From: Aliikangiella marina
GTDB lineage: Bacteria > Pseudomonadota > Gammaproteobacteria > Enterobacterales > Kangiellaceae
DNA: 64,000 nucleotides
Direction: 5' to 3'
Assembly: GCF_007004765.1 (NCBI RefSeq)
Contig: NZ_VIKR01000007.1
Span: forward strand, 247,393 to 311,392
Shown here: one piece after another, positions 10,922 through 19,739 of the stretch
Layout of the letters: every line of letters begins with the position of its first letter
How positions within the stretch are numbered: the stretch's first letter is position 1
The notes under the pieces: model-generated
Seen by the model: only the letters and a program-made list of their open reading frames with translations
Told to the model about the DNA's origin: nothing
The model's database searches: none
Made by a program: the position numbers and the translations under genes

Positions 10922-13366
10922 ATGAAAAAAATAATCACTTTGATTATTCTCGTGGGGATGTTGCCATTGCCGCAGTCTTGGGCGGCTGTAAAGCAAACCA
11001 AAGGCGATTTTGTGGATAAGTTCCGCCAGTTGGATGAAATTCTACCGACACCGAATCGATACCGTAACGCGGCCGGAGAACCCGGAGTTGCTTATTTCCA
11101 GCAACAAGTAGACTATCAAATTGATGTGACTTTGGATGAAGATAAGCGATCGTTAAAAGCTGAGCAATCAGTCACTTACCATAATAATTCACCGTACTCC
11201 CTACGCTATTTGTGGTTACAACTAGACCAAAATCGATTTAAAGCAGACTCATTGGCTGAGCGCTCAGTTGAATTTGGCGGACTTGGTCGTCGCGGACCCT
11301 CGACCAAAAAAGTCACCGATAACAAACCGGCGGGTATCAGTTTGGGAGAGCTGCGACGGCAACAGTGGTTAGCTGACAATGATCCGGGCTATAAAATTTT
11401 AGAAGTGAGTGATAAAAACGGCAAGCCATTACCTTACACGGTAGTCGGTACGCAAATGCGCATTGATTTGCCGGCTCCTTTAAAGCAGGGAGAAAAGACT
11501 CAATTTAAAATGCAGTATGCCTACAACATTCTCGAAGAAAATGCGGTGTCTGCGCGAGCGGGCTACGAACATTTTCCAGACGATGCGCGCAAAGGCGGTA
11601 ACGATATATTCCTACTAGCGCAGTGGTTTCCAAGACTGCAAGCATACAGCGACTATGAAGCTTGGCACAACAAAGAGTTTTTAGGCAGAGGAGAATTCAC
11701 GCTGGAGTTTGGTAATTATGAAGTCAATATAACAGTGCCAGCTGATCATATTGTCTCTTCGACAGGTCTATTACAGAATCCCAATGAAGTATTGACCAAA
11801 CAACAAAGAGATCGATTGGAAAAAGCAAAGACGGCAAAACGACCGGTATTTGTTGTCACTGCGGAGGAAGCGTTAGAAAACGAAAAAGCAGGTACTAATA
11901 AGACGAAAACTTGGAGGTTTGCTGCAGAGAACGTCCGCGATTTTGCTTGGGCCTCGTCAAGAAAATTTATGTGGGATGCAAAAGGCTATCAACAAGGTGG
12001 TGATGAAGTCCCTTTTGTTATGGCGATGTCATTCTACCCAAAAGAAGGGGGAGATCTGTGGAAAAAGTACTCCACTGAAGCGGTGATTCATACGATGGAA
12101 GTCTACGGTCGTTTTGCTTTCGATTATCCTTATCCTGTTGCTCAGAGTGTGAACGGTCCCGTCGGCGGTATGGAATACCCAATGATTACTTTCAATGGTC
12201 CAAGAACAACTTGGCAAGAAGATGGTAGTCGAACCTACACTCTTGCTGAAAAACGGTTTTTAATCGGGGTTGTTATCCACGAAATAGGGCATATCTATTT
12301 TCCTATGGTGGTGAATTCCGATGAACGTCAATGGACTTGGATTGATGAAGGGATTAATAGTTTTCTTGATGGTGTCGCCGGCCGTGAATGGGATCCCGAT
12401 ATCCCTTGGGGAGTAGAGCCGAGAGATATTGTTGATTATATGAAGTCAGATATTCAAGTGCCGATAATGACGCAATCAGACAGTGTTCTTAAGCTTGGCC
12501 CTAACGCTTACACGAAGCCGGCCGCGGCGCTAAATATATTGCGAGAAGTAATACTTGGACGGGAACTGTTTGATTTCGCGTTAAGAGAGTTTTCGCAACG
12601 TTGGAAATTTAAAAGACCGACGCCAGCAGATTTTTTTAGGACCATGGAAGAAGCCTCTGGTGTTGACTTAGACTGGTTCTGGCATGGTTGGTTTTATACA
12701 ACCGATCACGTAGATATATCAATTGATAAAGTTTATAAACTCAGACTAGATACGAAAAATCCAGATATTGATTTTGAACGCCTCCGCCAAGAAGAAGCAG
12801 ACAAACCGACTTCACTATTTGTTGAGAGAAACAGAAAAGAAGGTCGCGAGCTTTGGATTGATAAAAATAAAGATGTCAGAGATTTTTACGATGAGAATGA
12901 TCGTTTTACAGTTACCAACAAAGAGCGAAATAAGTATCAACAATTCTTAGCTGACTTGGAAGTGAAAGAAAGAGAAGCACTCGAGCGGGCGATCAAAGAA
13001 GATAAAAATTATTATGTTGTCGATTTTAGTAACATTGGTGGTTTGGTTATGCCGATTTTGTTGGAGGTAACCTATGCTGATGATGAAAAAGAATTGATGC
13101 ATTTCCCCGCGGAAACTTGGCGACGCTCGCCTCACAGTGTAAGTAAATTGATCGTAACCGATCGAGAAATTAAATCCTTAACACTGGATCCTCAATGGGA
13201 AACTGCTGATGTTGATATTGAAAATAATTATTATCCCCGGCGGATTATTCCATCTCGAATCGAAGCTTTTAAGCAAAAGCGTAGTGAAGAGCCAGTACGA
13301 AGAGATATTATGCAAGACATTAAAACCAAGGTTAAAGAACCTAAAAAGAAAAAAAGAAAGAAGTAA
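10922..13366 (+). CDS. M1 family zinc metallopeptidase, exported
   Basis: This 814-residue secreted aminopeptidase-like enzyme has a signal peptide (cleavage near AAV after SWA). The zinc site is HEIGH (His453, Glu454, His457) with the third ligand Glu476, giving exact HExxH-x18-E spacing. Upstream GGMEYPM replaces the GAMEN exopeptidase motif, as in the gluzincin branch common in marine bacteria. The C-terminus is Lys-rich and lacks a clear ERAP-like domain. The next gene follows immediately. A Zur-type box precedes the gene, so its expression is probably raised when zinc is scarce, unusual for a zinc enzyme. Confidence 0.92.
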   Translation: MKKIITLIILVGMLPLPQSWAAVKQTKGDFVDKFRQLDEILPTPNRYRNAAGEPGVAYFQQQVDYQIDVTLDEDKRSLKAEQSVTYHNNSPYSLRYLWLQLDQNRFKADSLAERSVEFGGLGRRGPSTKKVTDNKPAGISLGELRRQQWLADNDPGYKILEVSDKNGKPLPYTVVGTQMRIDLPAPLKQGEKTQFKMQYAYNILEENAVSARAGYEHFPDDARKGGNDIFLLAQWFPRLQAYSDYEAWHNKEFLGRGEFTLEFGNYEVNITVPADHIVSSTGLLQNPNEVLTKQQRDRLEKAKTAKRPVFVVTAEEALENEKAGTNKTKTWRFAAENVRDFAWASSRKFMWDAKGYQQGGDEVPFVMAMSFYPKEGGDLWKKYSTEAVIHTMEVYGRFAFDYPYPVAQSVNGPVGGMEYPMITFNGPRTTWQEDGSRTYTLAEKRFLIGVVIHEIGHIYFPMVVNSDERQWTWIDEGINSFLDGVAGREWDPDIPWGVEPRDIVDYMKSDIQVPIMTQSDSVLKLGPNAYTKPAAALNILREVILGRELFDFALREFSQRWKFKRPTPADFFRTMEEASGVDLDWFWHGWFYTTDHVDISIDKVYKLRLDTKNPDIDFERLRQEEADKPTSLFVERNRKEGRELWIDKNKDVRDFYDENDRFTVTNKERNKYQQFLADLEVKEREALERAIKEDKNYYVVDFSNIGGLVMPILLEVTYADDEKELMHFPAETWRRSPHSVSKLIVTDREIKSLTLDPQWETADVDIENNYYPRRIIPSRIEAFKQKRSEEPVRRDIMQDIKTKVKEPKKKKRKK

Positions 13367-13879
13367 ATGATTCGCACATCAAAGTATTTTTTAGGTTTTC
13401 TTATTGTTCTTGTGGCTGGTGCTGTTTGGCAAGTTCAAGCTCACCAGCAAAAAGAATCGATCACAACCATTTTGTTTAACGAAAGAACGGGTAATGTGGA
13501 AGTAGCGCACCGCTTCTATATTCATGATGCAGAGCACGCGATAAAACAGATCCTCGGAAAACAAGCCGATTTAATTAAACAGAGTCAAACTCAATCCGCT
13601 TTTGCACAATATGTTCAAAAGCGTTTTTCACTTCAGTTTAATAGTGACTCTCCATTGATACTGGAATTGTTGGGACAGGAAGTCAAAGGCAAGTTCTTTT
13701 GGGTTTATCAAGAAGTAAAGTACGCCCAAATACCTCAGCGAGTATCAGTAAAGTTTGATGCCTTGATGGATATTTGGCCAGCGCAAAGAAATATTATCAA
13801 TGTAGAGGGAATAGATACCGAAAAATCCCGCTCGGTAGCGCTATTGTCAAACCAGACCCAAAAGACCATCAATTTGTAG
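13367..13879 (+). CDS. Exported small protein, DUF6702-like
   Basis: A 170-residue protein with a signal peptide (hydrophobic stretch 8-23, cleavage near VQA-HQ). The mature part has a pattern I associate with the DUF6702 family: AHRFYIHDAEHAIKQ near the N-terminus and predicted beta strands after it. The ATG follows the peptidase stop codon without a gap, so the two are translated from one message and probably cooperate in the periplasm. No catalytic motif is apparent. Its mature start, HQQKES, offers an N-terminal His that could bind metal, but that is only a possibility. Confidence 0.75.
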   Translation: MIRTSKYFLGFLIVLVAGAVWQVQAHQQKESITTILFNERTGNVEVAHRFYIHDAEHAIKQILGKQADLIKQSQTQSAFAQYVQKRFSLQFNSDSPLILELLGQEVKGKFFWVYQEVKYAQIPQRVSVKFDALMDIWPAQRNIINVEGIDTEKSRSVALLSNQTQKTINL

Positions 13880-13920
13880 CATCGACTATTACTTAATCGG
13901 TAATAGTTTGATGATTATAT

Positions 13921-13938
13921 GATATGTTGTATCATATC
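13921..13938 (+). promoter_or_regulatory. Zur-type box upstream of the COG0523 GTPase operon
   Basis: GATATGTTGTATCATATC has matching ends GATATG/CATATC and agrees in nearly every position with the sites at 10833 and 18975. It lies about 145 bp before the GTPase start, with the 9-bp repeat array in between. COG0523 genes are classic Zur targets. Confidence 0.7.
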
Positions 13939-13943
13939 TAAAT

Positions 13944-14015
13944 ATTTACAAGATTTACAAGATTTACAAGATTTACAAGATTTACAAGATTTACAAGATT
14001 TGCAAGATTTACAGG
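13944..14015 (+). repeat. Tandem array of eight 9-bp units
   Basis: Eight head-to-tail copies of ATTTACAAG occur; the first six are identical, the seventh reads ATTTGCAAG and the eighth ATTTACAGG. Related GGATTAA words continue to about 14056 at roughly regular spacing, as if older copies had decayed. The array starts 5 bp after a Zur-type box and ends 66 bp before the GTPase start. Slippage could vary the promoter-to-gene distance. Confidence 0.95.
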
Positions 14016-14081
14016 ATTAACTAGCTTGACGGGATTAAACAGGTTTATTGGATTAATAGTGAGTAAAGTTGAGAAAAGCGA

Positions 14082-15290
14082 ATGACGAACTTCAATAGAT
14101 TACCAGTCACTGTACTGTCGGGATTCCTCGGTGCGGGCAAGACCACCGTTTTGAGTCATGTTTTGAACAATCGCCAAGGCAAGAAGGTTGCTGTGATCGT
14201 TAATGACATGAGTGAAATAAATATCGATTCCTCGTTGATTCAAAACGAAGTTTCTCTTAATCGTAGCGAAGAAAAACTAGTAGAAATGAGTAATGGTTGT
14301 ATCTGTTGTACGTTACGTGAGGATTTACTCGAAGAGGTTACGAGACTCGCAAAAGACCAGCTTTTTGATTATTTAGTTATAGAGTCAACAGGGATCTCAG
14401 AACCACTGCCGGTTGCAGAAACTTTTACTTTTTCTGATGAGGATGGTATCTCGTTATCTGATGTCGCTAAACTCGACACAATGGTGACTGTGGTTGATGG
14501 CGTTAATTTTTTAAAAGATTATGATCAAGCATTGTCTTTACAAGAAGCTGGCGAATCTTTAGGTGATGATGATGAGCGGAGTGTCGCTGACTTGTTGATT
14601 GATCAGGTTGAGTTTGCAGATGTGTTGTTGATCAGTAAAACCGACTTAGTCGAAAAAAGAGAGCTAGAGCGGTTAACGGTGATTTTAAAAACGCTCAACA
14701 CTCACGCTCGTATTTATCCGATCGCTCAGGGAGAAGTAGCGATCGATGCGATTCTTAATACAGCGCTATTTGATTTTGAACGCGCGCAACAAGCGCCTGG
14801 TTGGCTCAAAGAAATGCGTGGAGAGCATATCCCTGAAACTGAAGAATATGGCATAAGCAGTTTTAGCTATGTAGCGAGACGACCTTTCCACCCAGAAAAG
14901 TTTTACCAATTTCTGCACAATTTAAAACAGTACGGCAAGCTACTCCGATCAAAGGGATTCTTCTGGTTAGCATCGCGTCCAGAGTTTGCTGGCCAGTGGA
15001 GTCAAGCGGGTGGAATCGCTCATTATGGTTTTGGTGGAATGTTTTGGAAAGCGGTGCCGAAAGAACAGTGGCCAGAAGACAAAAGCTACCTCGCATCAAT
15101 ACAAGATGTTTGGGAAGAACCTTTTGGTGATATGCGCCAAGAACTAGTGTTTATTGGTCAAGATTTAAAGCAAGAAAGTATTTGTAGTGCGCTCGACTAT
15201 TGTCTGCTTGAAGAAGATGAGGTTTTACTTGGCAAGGCGCACTGGAAAACATTAAGTGATCCTTTTCCACTTTGGGAGCAAGCAAAATGA
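14082..15290 (+). CDS. COG0523 family GTPase, zinc-limitation metallochaperone
   Basis: 402-residue G3E-family GTPase of the CobW/YeiR/ZigA group. Walker [10 protein letters not shown], the metal-binding GCICC motif (Cys73, Cys75, Cys76), the ESTGISEP segment and guanine-specifying SKTD are all present. Family members deliver zinc to client enzymes when the metal is scarce and are controlled by Zur; a Zur-type box lies upstream. The stop overlaps the start of the DUF1826 gene (ATGA), so the two are coupled. Assignment to zinc rather than cobalt or nickel rests on the neighbourhood. Confidence 0.92.
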   Translation: MTNFNRLPVTVLSGFLGAGKTTVLSHVLNNRQGKKVAVIVNDMSEINIDSSLIQNEVSLNRSEEKLVEMSNGCICCTLREDLLEEVTRLAKDQLFDYLVIESTGISEPLPVAETFTFSDEDGISLSDVAKLDTMVTVVDGVNFLKDYDQALSLQEAGESLGDDDERSVADLLIDQVEFADVLLISKTDLVEKRELERLTVILKTLNTHARIYPIAQGEVAIDAILNTALFDFERAQQAPGWLKEMRGEHIPETEEYGISSFSYVARRPFHPEKFYQFLHNLKQYGKLLRSKGFFWLASRPEFAGQWSQAGGIAHYGFGGMFWKAVPKEQWPEDKSYLASIQDVWEEPFGDMRQELVFIGQDLKQESICSALDYCLLEEDEVLLGKAHWKTLSDPFPLWEQAK

Positions 15291-15973
15291 TAGCTGAGGC
15301 AATTAATTCAAGTGAAAATGAACCTGTTATTATTAACAAGCAAACTATAACTCGGCAGTCGGTACAAAGCGAAGATATAGAGGTCCTTGCCGATATCTAT
15401 CGAGACGAGGTCAATTTAGTTGTTTGGCAAAGAGAACTTTCTAGTGACACTCAATCAGAAGTCGGAGAGTTCTTAAAACATAGACCCCAATTTCAAAAAT
15501 CCATGACACTTGGTCTGCAAAATATGGGGTTAGCTATTCGGTCATTTCTTGGCACAAACGATTACCAAAATTTAAATAAGGATATCGTTGAACTTGTTGA
15601 TATGTATTGTTGTTTATTTGATCTAAAACGCGTGGGTCTGAGATTAACCGTGTTAGATAAAGCAATGTGTCCCAAATTTCATGTCGATAGGGTACCAACT
15701 CGATTAATTTGCACTTATTATGGTGAGGCAACAGAATGGTTAGCCAATGAGTTTGCTGATCGCGCTAAACTCGGTCATGGTAGTAGTGGGTTAGCTGATC
15801 ATGAGTCCGGATTATTTGATAATATTAATCGCATACAACAACTAACCAGCGGTGATGTTGCATTATTGAAAGGTGAGCTTTGGCCCGGTAATGAAAACGC
15901 AGGGCTTATTCATCGATCGCCAACTTTGTCGGAGGGCGACAAACGATTGTTGTTAACAATGGATTTTGTTTAG
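15287..15973 (+). CDS. DUF1826 protein, partner of COG0523 GTPase
   Basis: A 228-residue cytosolic protein recognised as DUF1826 by [19 protein letters not shown], the TEWLAN segment and the C-terminal HRSP. The family often lies beside Zur-controlled COG0523 genes, as here; its biochemical role is unknown to me. The conserved Cys/His/Asp cluster (CPKFHVD) could bind metal. I take the ATG at 15287, which overlaps the upstream stop as ATGA, rather than an in-frame start at 15272. The gene for the ZrgA-like protein follows after 25 bp. Confidence 0.88.
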   Translation: MIAEAINSSENEPVIINKQTITRQSVQSEDIEVLADIYRDEVNLVVWQRELSSDTQSEVGEFLKHRPQFQKSMTLGLQNMGLAIRSFLGTNDYQNLNKDIVELVDMYCCLFDLKRVGLRLTVLDKAMCPKFHVDRVPTRLICTYYGEATEWLANEFADRAKLGHGSSGLADHESGLFDNINRIQQLTSGDVALLKGELWPGNENAGLIHRSPTLSEGDKRLLLTMDFV

Positions 15974-15998
15974 TTAAAGTTTTTATGATGGGCATAAA

Positions 15999-16598
15999 AT
16001 GATTAGGTTGATTTTTATTGTTTTAATTGGCTTAAGTCTGAGTCAAAAAAATATTTTAGCAGTAGAGCAAAGAGCTCATGTTCATGGGTTAGCATCTATA
16101 ACGGTTGTTATTGAAAATAACTTACTAGAGATAGAAGTCGAGTCACCTGCGGACAGTTTACTTGGGTTTGAACATCAAGTACGTACAGAAGAAGATAAAA
16201 GCAAATTAAATCAAACAGAGTTGCTACTTAATAAACCTGACCAACTCTTTACTTTTCAAAATGAAGCGTGCGCACTAAAAACAGCAAGAGTCAACCTATC
16301 GTCTTTCGTTATCAATCGTAACCCAAAAAACACAGATCACCACAGTCACGAAAAACACTATTCGCATGAAAAAAATAACACTCACACACATGATGCTCGT
16401 GGACACAAACACAAACACAAAGACATTGTGGTTGGCTATTTATACGACTGCCAATCAACTCAGCGACTGGAATCAATCTCGATAAATTTGTTTGCTTACT
16501 TCCCGCGAATTGAAGAAATAAATGTGATGTGGATAAATAATGACACACAAGGCGCGAAACTGATTACTGCAAAAGATAATGTTATTTCGTTGAATTAA
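15999..16598 (+). CDS. ZrgA-like zinc-binding periplasmic protein (DUF2796)
   Basis: A 199-residue exported protein starting with a hydrophobic signal segment. The mature N-terminus QRAHVHGLASITVVIE and the ESPADSLLGFEHQ segment are family marks of DUF2796. A His-rich stretch at about 107-141 (HSHEKHYSHEKNNTHTH, then GHKHKHK) is a typical zinc-collecting loop. The Vibrio cholerae homologue ZrgA works in zinc uptake with an ABC system and a DUF3299 protein; here those partners lie at 18.3-21 kb. It probably belongs to the same transcript as the GTPase and DUF1826 genes. Confidence 0.88.
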   Translation: MIRLIFIVLIGLSLSQKNILAVEQRAHVHGLASITVVIENNLLEIEVESPADSLLGFEHQVRTEEDKSKLNQTELLLNKPDQLFTFQNEACALKTARVNLSSFVINRNPKNTDHHSHEKHYSHEKNNTHTHDARGHKHKHKDIVVGYLYDCQSTQRLESISINLFAYFPRIEEINVMWINNDTQGAKLITAKDNVISLN

Positions 16599-16736
16599 TC
16601 AATAGGGTGAAACCTAGCGATAGCACTGATAGTGAAGAGTAGTTTGATTTTTGTAAGTATTTGCCGAGTAGAAAACTCAAGCAATGTCGATTTATCGAAT
16701 TGTCAATTTTCAAAAAATACTAATTAGGAAAAAATA

Positions 16737-17123
16737 ATGAAATCGTTTCAGTCATTAAGTGATAAGTCCGCAATTGGACTGTCATTGCTTTGTTTATTAC
16801 ACTGTTTGGGGATCCCACTATTATTGGTTATCGCCCCGAGTATCGCAATACTCCAATTAAATGATGAACTATTTCATTTGTGGATGGTTTTAGCGGTGCT
16901 GCCGATTAGTATCTATGCGGTGACATCAGGATGCAAAAAGCATAAGAAATTCTATCTCATGGGAGTGGTTGGTTGTGGGCTTCTTTTTTTAGTGCTAGCA
17001 CTTTCCGTTGGAGCGTTATTTTTAGGGAAAACCGGTGAAGTAATTCTGACTACAATTGGCTCTCTCGTTATCGCATACGGACATTTCAAAAATTTCCGAT
17101 ACAGTCAGCGAGTTTCAAATTAA
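16737..17123 (+). CDS. MerC-like membrane protein
   Basis: A 128-residue protein with four predicted membrane helices. It opens with DKSAIGLSLLCLLHCLGIPLL, the MerC-like pattern in which Cys and His sit in the first helix; a further GCKKHKK lies in a loop. MerC proteins carry mercury, but homologues in zinc-regulated clusters probably handle zinc. AGGAA precedes the ATG. It follows the ZrgA-like gene by 138 bp and is convergent with the amidohydrolase gene. Confidence 0.8.
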   Translation: MKSFQSLSDKSAIGLSLLCLLHCLGIPLLLVIAPSIAILQLNDELFHLWMVLAVLPISIYAVTSGCKKHKKFYLMGVVGCGLLFLVLALSVGALFLGKTGEVILTTIGSLVIAYGHFKNFRYSQRVSN

Positions 17124-17153
17124 CGTCACTCGATATGACTCTTCGATCGCATG

Positions 17154-17176
17154 GATAGATTAGATAGTCTATTTTT
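17154..17176 (+). terminator. Weak terminator after the MerC-like gene
   Basis: A short stem ATAGA/TCTAT (17155-17159 and 17168-17172) with an 8-base loop is followed by TTTT. It lies between two convergent genes. Confidence 0.35.
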
Positions 17177-17188
17177 AAAAGGTTTGTA

Positions 17189-18214
17189 TTAGCCACCAAT
17201 CCAGCGCAGAACATTGTCACACCAAATATCACTTCGCTGCTTTTGACTAATAATCTCCTTATCTACCGCTTCATCTAAGAGTTTGCCTGGATACCAGCCG
17301 GGTACAGTCTCCATTTCACCCAGAGGATACGGATCATCGATTCCGCATAAAATTTGATTGGAACCGTGTCGGTTAATCATCAGCTGCAAGGTATAAGGAT
17401 CGTGAACGAGGGTATCGAAATAAATATTTTTATGGCCGAGTACTTCATTGGGATGATGGGCACCCGGAAAAAGATCGGGACGGCCCTCTAATCCTTGTAT
17501 AACTCGAGCATGATTAGCTTGTGCCAGCATGGCACCGTGAGCAAAACATGTTCTAATATTGGGATACTTTTGCGCGAGACCGTTAAAAACGTACATCATG
17601 TAAGTGTCGGCAGTCTGGGCCATCATCCATACCAAGTGATGACGCCAGAAAGTATTCTTCATATTAACAAGCTTGTCTGCGTCATAAGGATGAATTTCTA
17701 TAGCGAGCTGGTACTGATCGGCAAGCTCGAAAATAGGCGCCACTGAATCGTCTGCAACAGAGACCCACTCACCATCTTGATTTAAAAAATGCGTTGATAA
17801 ACACAATAATTTTAATTGGTGTTGCGCCACACATCGCTCAATTTCTTTGAGCGACTGATCGATGTAAGCGGGTTGAACGACAAACCCTGTTGTAAAGCGA
17901 TCTGAGTGTTCCGCTTGAACTTTAGCATTGAAATCGTTTTGAAATCGAATAATATCATAGCAAGTTTGTTCATTAAGCCCATTGCAATAGAGTTGTGATA
18001 AGGTAAGAACAACCTCATGAGCAATTTCGTGTTTGTCCATCCAGGCAAGCTTTTCGTTGAGAAAAAAACTTTCGTCAGTTATTGGTCTCGTCCAATCACC
18101 TTGGCACATAAACTTTCCATCTTCGCTGACCCAAAAGTGCTTTTGGTCTTGCATAAACTGTGGAATGTCTTTTGGGTAAGGCAATAAGTGGCCATGACCA
18201 TTTATCTTTTTCAT
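17189..18214 (-). CDS. Amidohydrolase, ACMSD-like metal-dependent decarboxylase/hydrolase
   Basis: A 341-residue TIM-barrel enzyme of the amidohydrolase-2 family. The first metal motif appears as NGHGHLL near the N-terminus, His of the barrel as EIHPYD, a further FAHGA and the catalytic Asp as GIDDPYP. The closest named relatives are 2-amino-3-carboxymuconate semialdehyde decarboxylases, but the substrate is not certain because no kynurenine pathway genes are near. It lies 59 bp downstream of the DUF3299 gene on the same strand, so it may share that gene's Zur-type control. Confidence 0.82.
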   Translation of the reverse strand: MKKINGHGHLLPYPKDIPQFMQDQKHFWVSEDGKFMCQGDWTRPITDESFFLNEKLAWMDKHEIAHEVVLTLSQLYCNGLNEQTCYDIIRFQNDFNAKVQAEHSDRFTTGFVVQPAYIDQSLKEIERCVAQHQLKLLCLSTHFLNQDGEWVSVADDSVAPIFELADQYQLAIEIHPYDADKLVNMKNTFWRHHLVWMMAQTADTYMMYVFNGLAQKYPNIRTCFAHGAMLAQANHARVIQGLEGRPDLFPGAHHPNEVLGHKNIYFDTLVHDPYTLQLMINRHGSNQILCGIDDPYPLGEMETVPGWYPGKLLDEAVDKEIISQKQRSDIWCDNVLRWIGG

Positions 18215-18273
18215 GAGTATGTTCTGTCGCTTCTAATGTATCTGAGTCAGTATTTTAGCCTATAAACGTCTAT

Positions 18274-18945
18274 TTAGTAATCGTAGTAATTCTCGTAATG
18301 ATGAAGTTTTAATGAATAGCTTGAGGTAGCAATATCATTTTCCACTAATGTTGTTTCCAGAACCCCGGATAGCCAGAAGGGCTCATAGAGTGATTCAAGT
18401 TTCAGGCCTTCTTGATATTCGACAAAAATAATTTGATTGGGCGGTGGTGGTGGAACATGAATACAAGCACCAAAAAATGGTACTAAGAAGAATTGAGTGA
18501 CGATTTGCTCATCGTTAAATTCGACCGGTACAATGAAACCGGGAATTTTAATTGGTTGGCCGTTCATCTCTGACTTCACTTTGGTCGATACTAAAGCTTG
18601 TTGGTAGCGGTCATCGGTTGCCGCAGCAATTGTACTTTGTATATGGCTACTAATTTGATCTTCAGGTGAACCGTCTTCAATTTCATCAAGATAGCCTGGG
18701 GGGTTAGAGAGTGCTTCTAAATCATCTTCTGGCATCAGATCGATCCATTCGACTTCTGTGTATGCCTCTTTATCCAGTTTGACTGATTGCGCTTTTGAAG
18801 AAGCACTGCTTTTGTCTTCAACCCCATTAGCGACTTGAGCGTCATTTTCAACGCTCTGACTAGAATCGTTACAGGCGGTAATCGTAAGCACTAAGAATGA
18901 GGTAAGCAGCAATAATCGTGTGTTACTTATTTTTACAAGTTTCAT
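18274..18945 (-). CDS. DUF3299 lipoprotein, zinc-uptake accessory
   Basis: A 223-residue lipoprotein: the signal peptide ends in the lipobox LTITAC, then a Ser/Asp-rich linker precedes the DUF3299 domain. The domain is recognised by VEWIDLMPEDDL, PGFIVPVEF and FFGACIHVPPPPPNQI, where Cys and His may bind metal. I use the ATG at 18945; a TTG nine bases upstream is possible. It is divergent from the ABC ATPase gene with a Zur-type box between. In Vibrio such proteins accompany ZrgA and the ABC pair found here. Confidence 0.85.
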   Translation of the reverse strand: MKLVKISNTRLLLLTSFLVLTITACNDSSQSVENDAQVANGVEDKSSASSKAQSVKLDKEAYTEVEWIDLMPEDDLEALSNPPGYLDEIEDGSPEDQISSHIQSTIAAATDDRYQQALVSTKVKSEMNGQPIKIPGFIVPVEFNDEQIVTQFFLVPFFGACIHVPPPPPNQIIFVEYQEGLKLESLYEPFWLSGVLETTLVENDIATSSYSLKLHHYENYYDY

Positions 18946-18974
18946 AGACGGCAAAGATTTTAAGTTTAATAGGA

Positions 18975-18991
18975 AAATGATACATTATATC
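18975..18991 (-). promoter_or_regulatory. Zur-type box between divergent DUF3299 and ABC genes
   Basis: Read leftwards, GATATAATGTATCATTT matches the boxes at 10833 and 13921 at most positions. It sits 30 bp from the DUF3299 start and 68 bp from the ABC start, so one bound Zur dimer could repress both directions. Confidence 0.6.
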
Positions 18992-19058
18992 GAGCGTAGA
19001 AGACAATTTGTACCCTCTAATTTAATACGAATAAAGCAAAACAAAGCATAGAAAAAAA

Positions 19059-19739
19059 ATGACAATAAACCTTAAAAACGTTCGTTTCCAGTATCCGGAT
19101 TCACCTGACAAGCCGGTTCTCGATATACCGAGTTGGTCGGTTGCACCACAAGAGCATGTTTTCGTTCAGGGCCCTTCGGGCGGCGGGAAATCAACACTAT
19201 TAAATTTACTCAGTGGCATGTCTGTTGCGACCCGTGGAGAGGTATCAATACTTGGAAAAAAATTAGACAAAATGAGTGGTCGTCAGCGCGATAAGTTCCG
19301 AGCAGCGCATATTGGCTATGTTTTTCAGCAGTTTAATTTGATCCCTTATTTAAGTCCGGTGGAAAACATTGAGTTAGCAACTCACTTTGCTAAGCATGGG
19401 AAGAAAAATGAAACGCTCAATGCAATAGAAGCGCTATTAGCAAAATTAAATATATCCAGTGAGCACTGGCACAAAAAAACTATCCACTTAAGTAGCGGAC
19501 AACAGCAACGGGTAGCCATTGCTAGAGCTTTAATCAATAAACCAGAATTATTAATTGCTGATGAGCCGACATCGTCTTTGGATCAAGATAACAGAGATAA
19601 CTTTATGTCGGTTTTAATGTCATTAGTTGACGAAAACAAAGCGACTTTAGTGTTCGTCAGTCATGACAAGTCCCTGTCACAGTACTTTTCTCGAATAGAC
19701 GCTCTGTCAGATATCAATTGCGGAAGTGAGGCAAGCTGA
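19059..19739 (+). CDS. ABC transporter ATP-binding protein (LolD type, zinc cluster)
   Basis: A 226-residue nucleotide-binding subunit with Walker A GPSGGGKST, signature LSSGQQQR, Walker B LLIADEP and the His switch FVSHD. It belongs to the LolD/MacB group, not the importer ZnuC group. Its stop overlaps the permease start by one base (TGATG), so the pair is coupled. Position beside DUF3299 and near the ZrgA-like gene points to the zrg-type zinc acquisition system. How a LolD-type pump assists zinc uptake is not known to me. Confidence 0.9.
   Translation: MTINLKNVRFQYPDSPDKPVLDIPSWSVAPQEHVFVQGPSGGGKSTLLNLLSGMSVATRGEVSILGKKLDKMSGRQRDKFRAAHIGYVFQQFNLIPYLSPVENIELATHFAKHGKKNETLNAIEALLAKLNISSEHWHKKTIHLSSGQQQRVAIARALINKPELLIADEPTSSLDQDNRDNFMSVLMSLVDENKATLVFVSHDKSLSQYFSRIDALSDINCGSEAS

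Noticed and set aside
12269..12277. TTATCCACG as a DnaA box
   Set aside because: Single 9-mer with a mismatch inside a coding region, no cluster; expected by chance in a window of this size.
13944..14015. Possible CRISPR array
   Set aside because: Units are 9 bp, directly abutting and without spacers; no cas gene is near. It is a simple tandem repeat.
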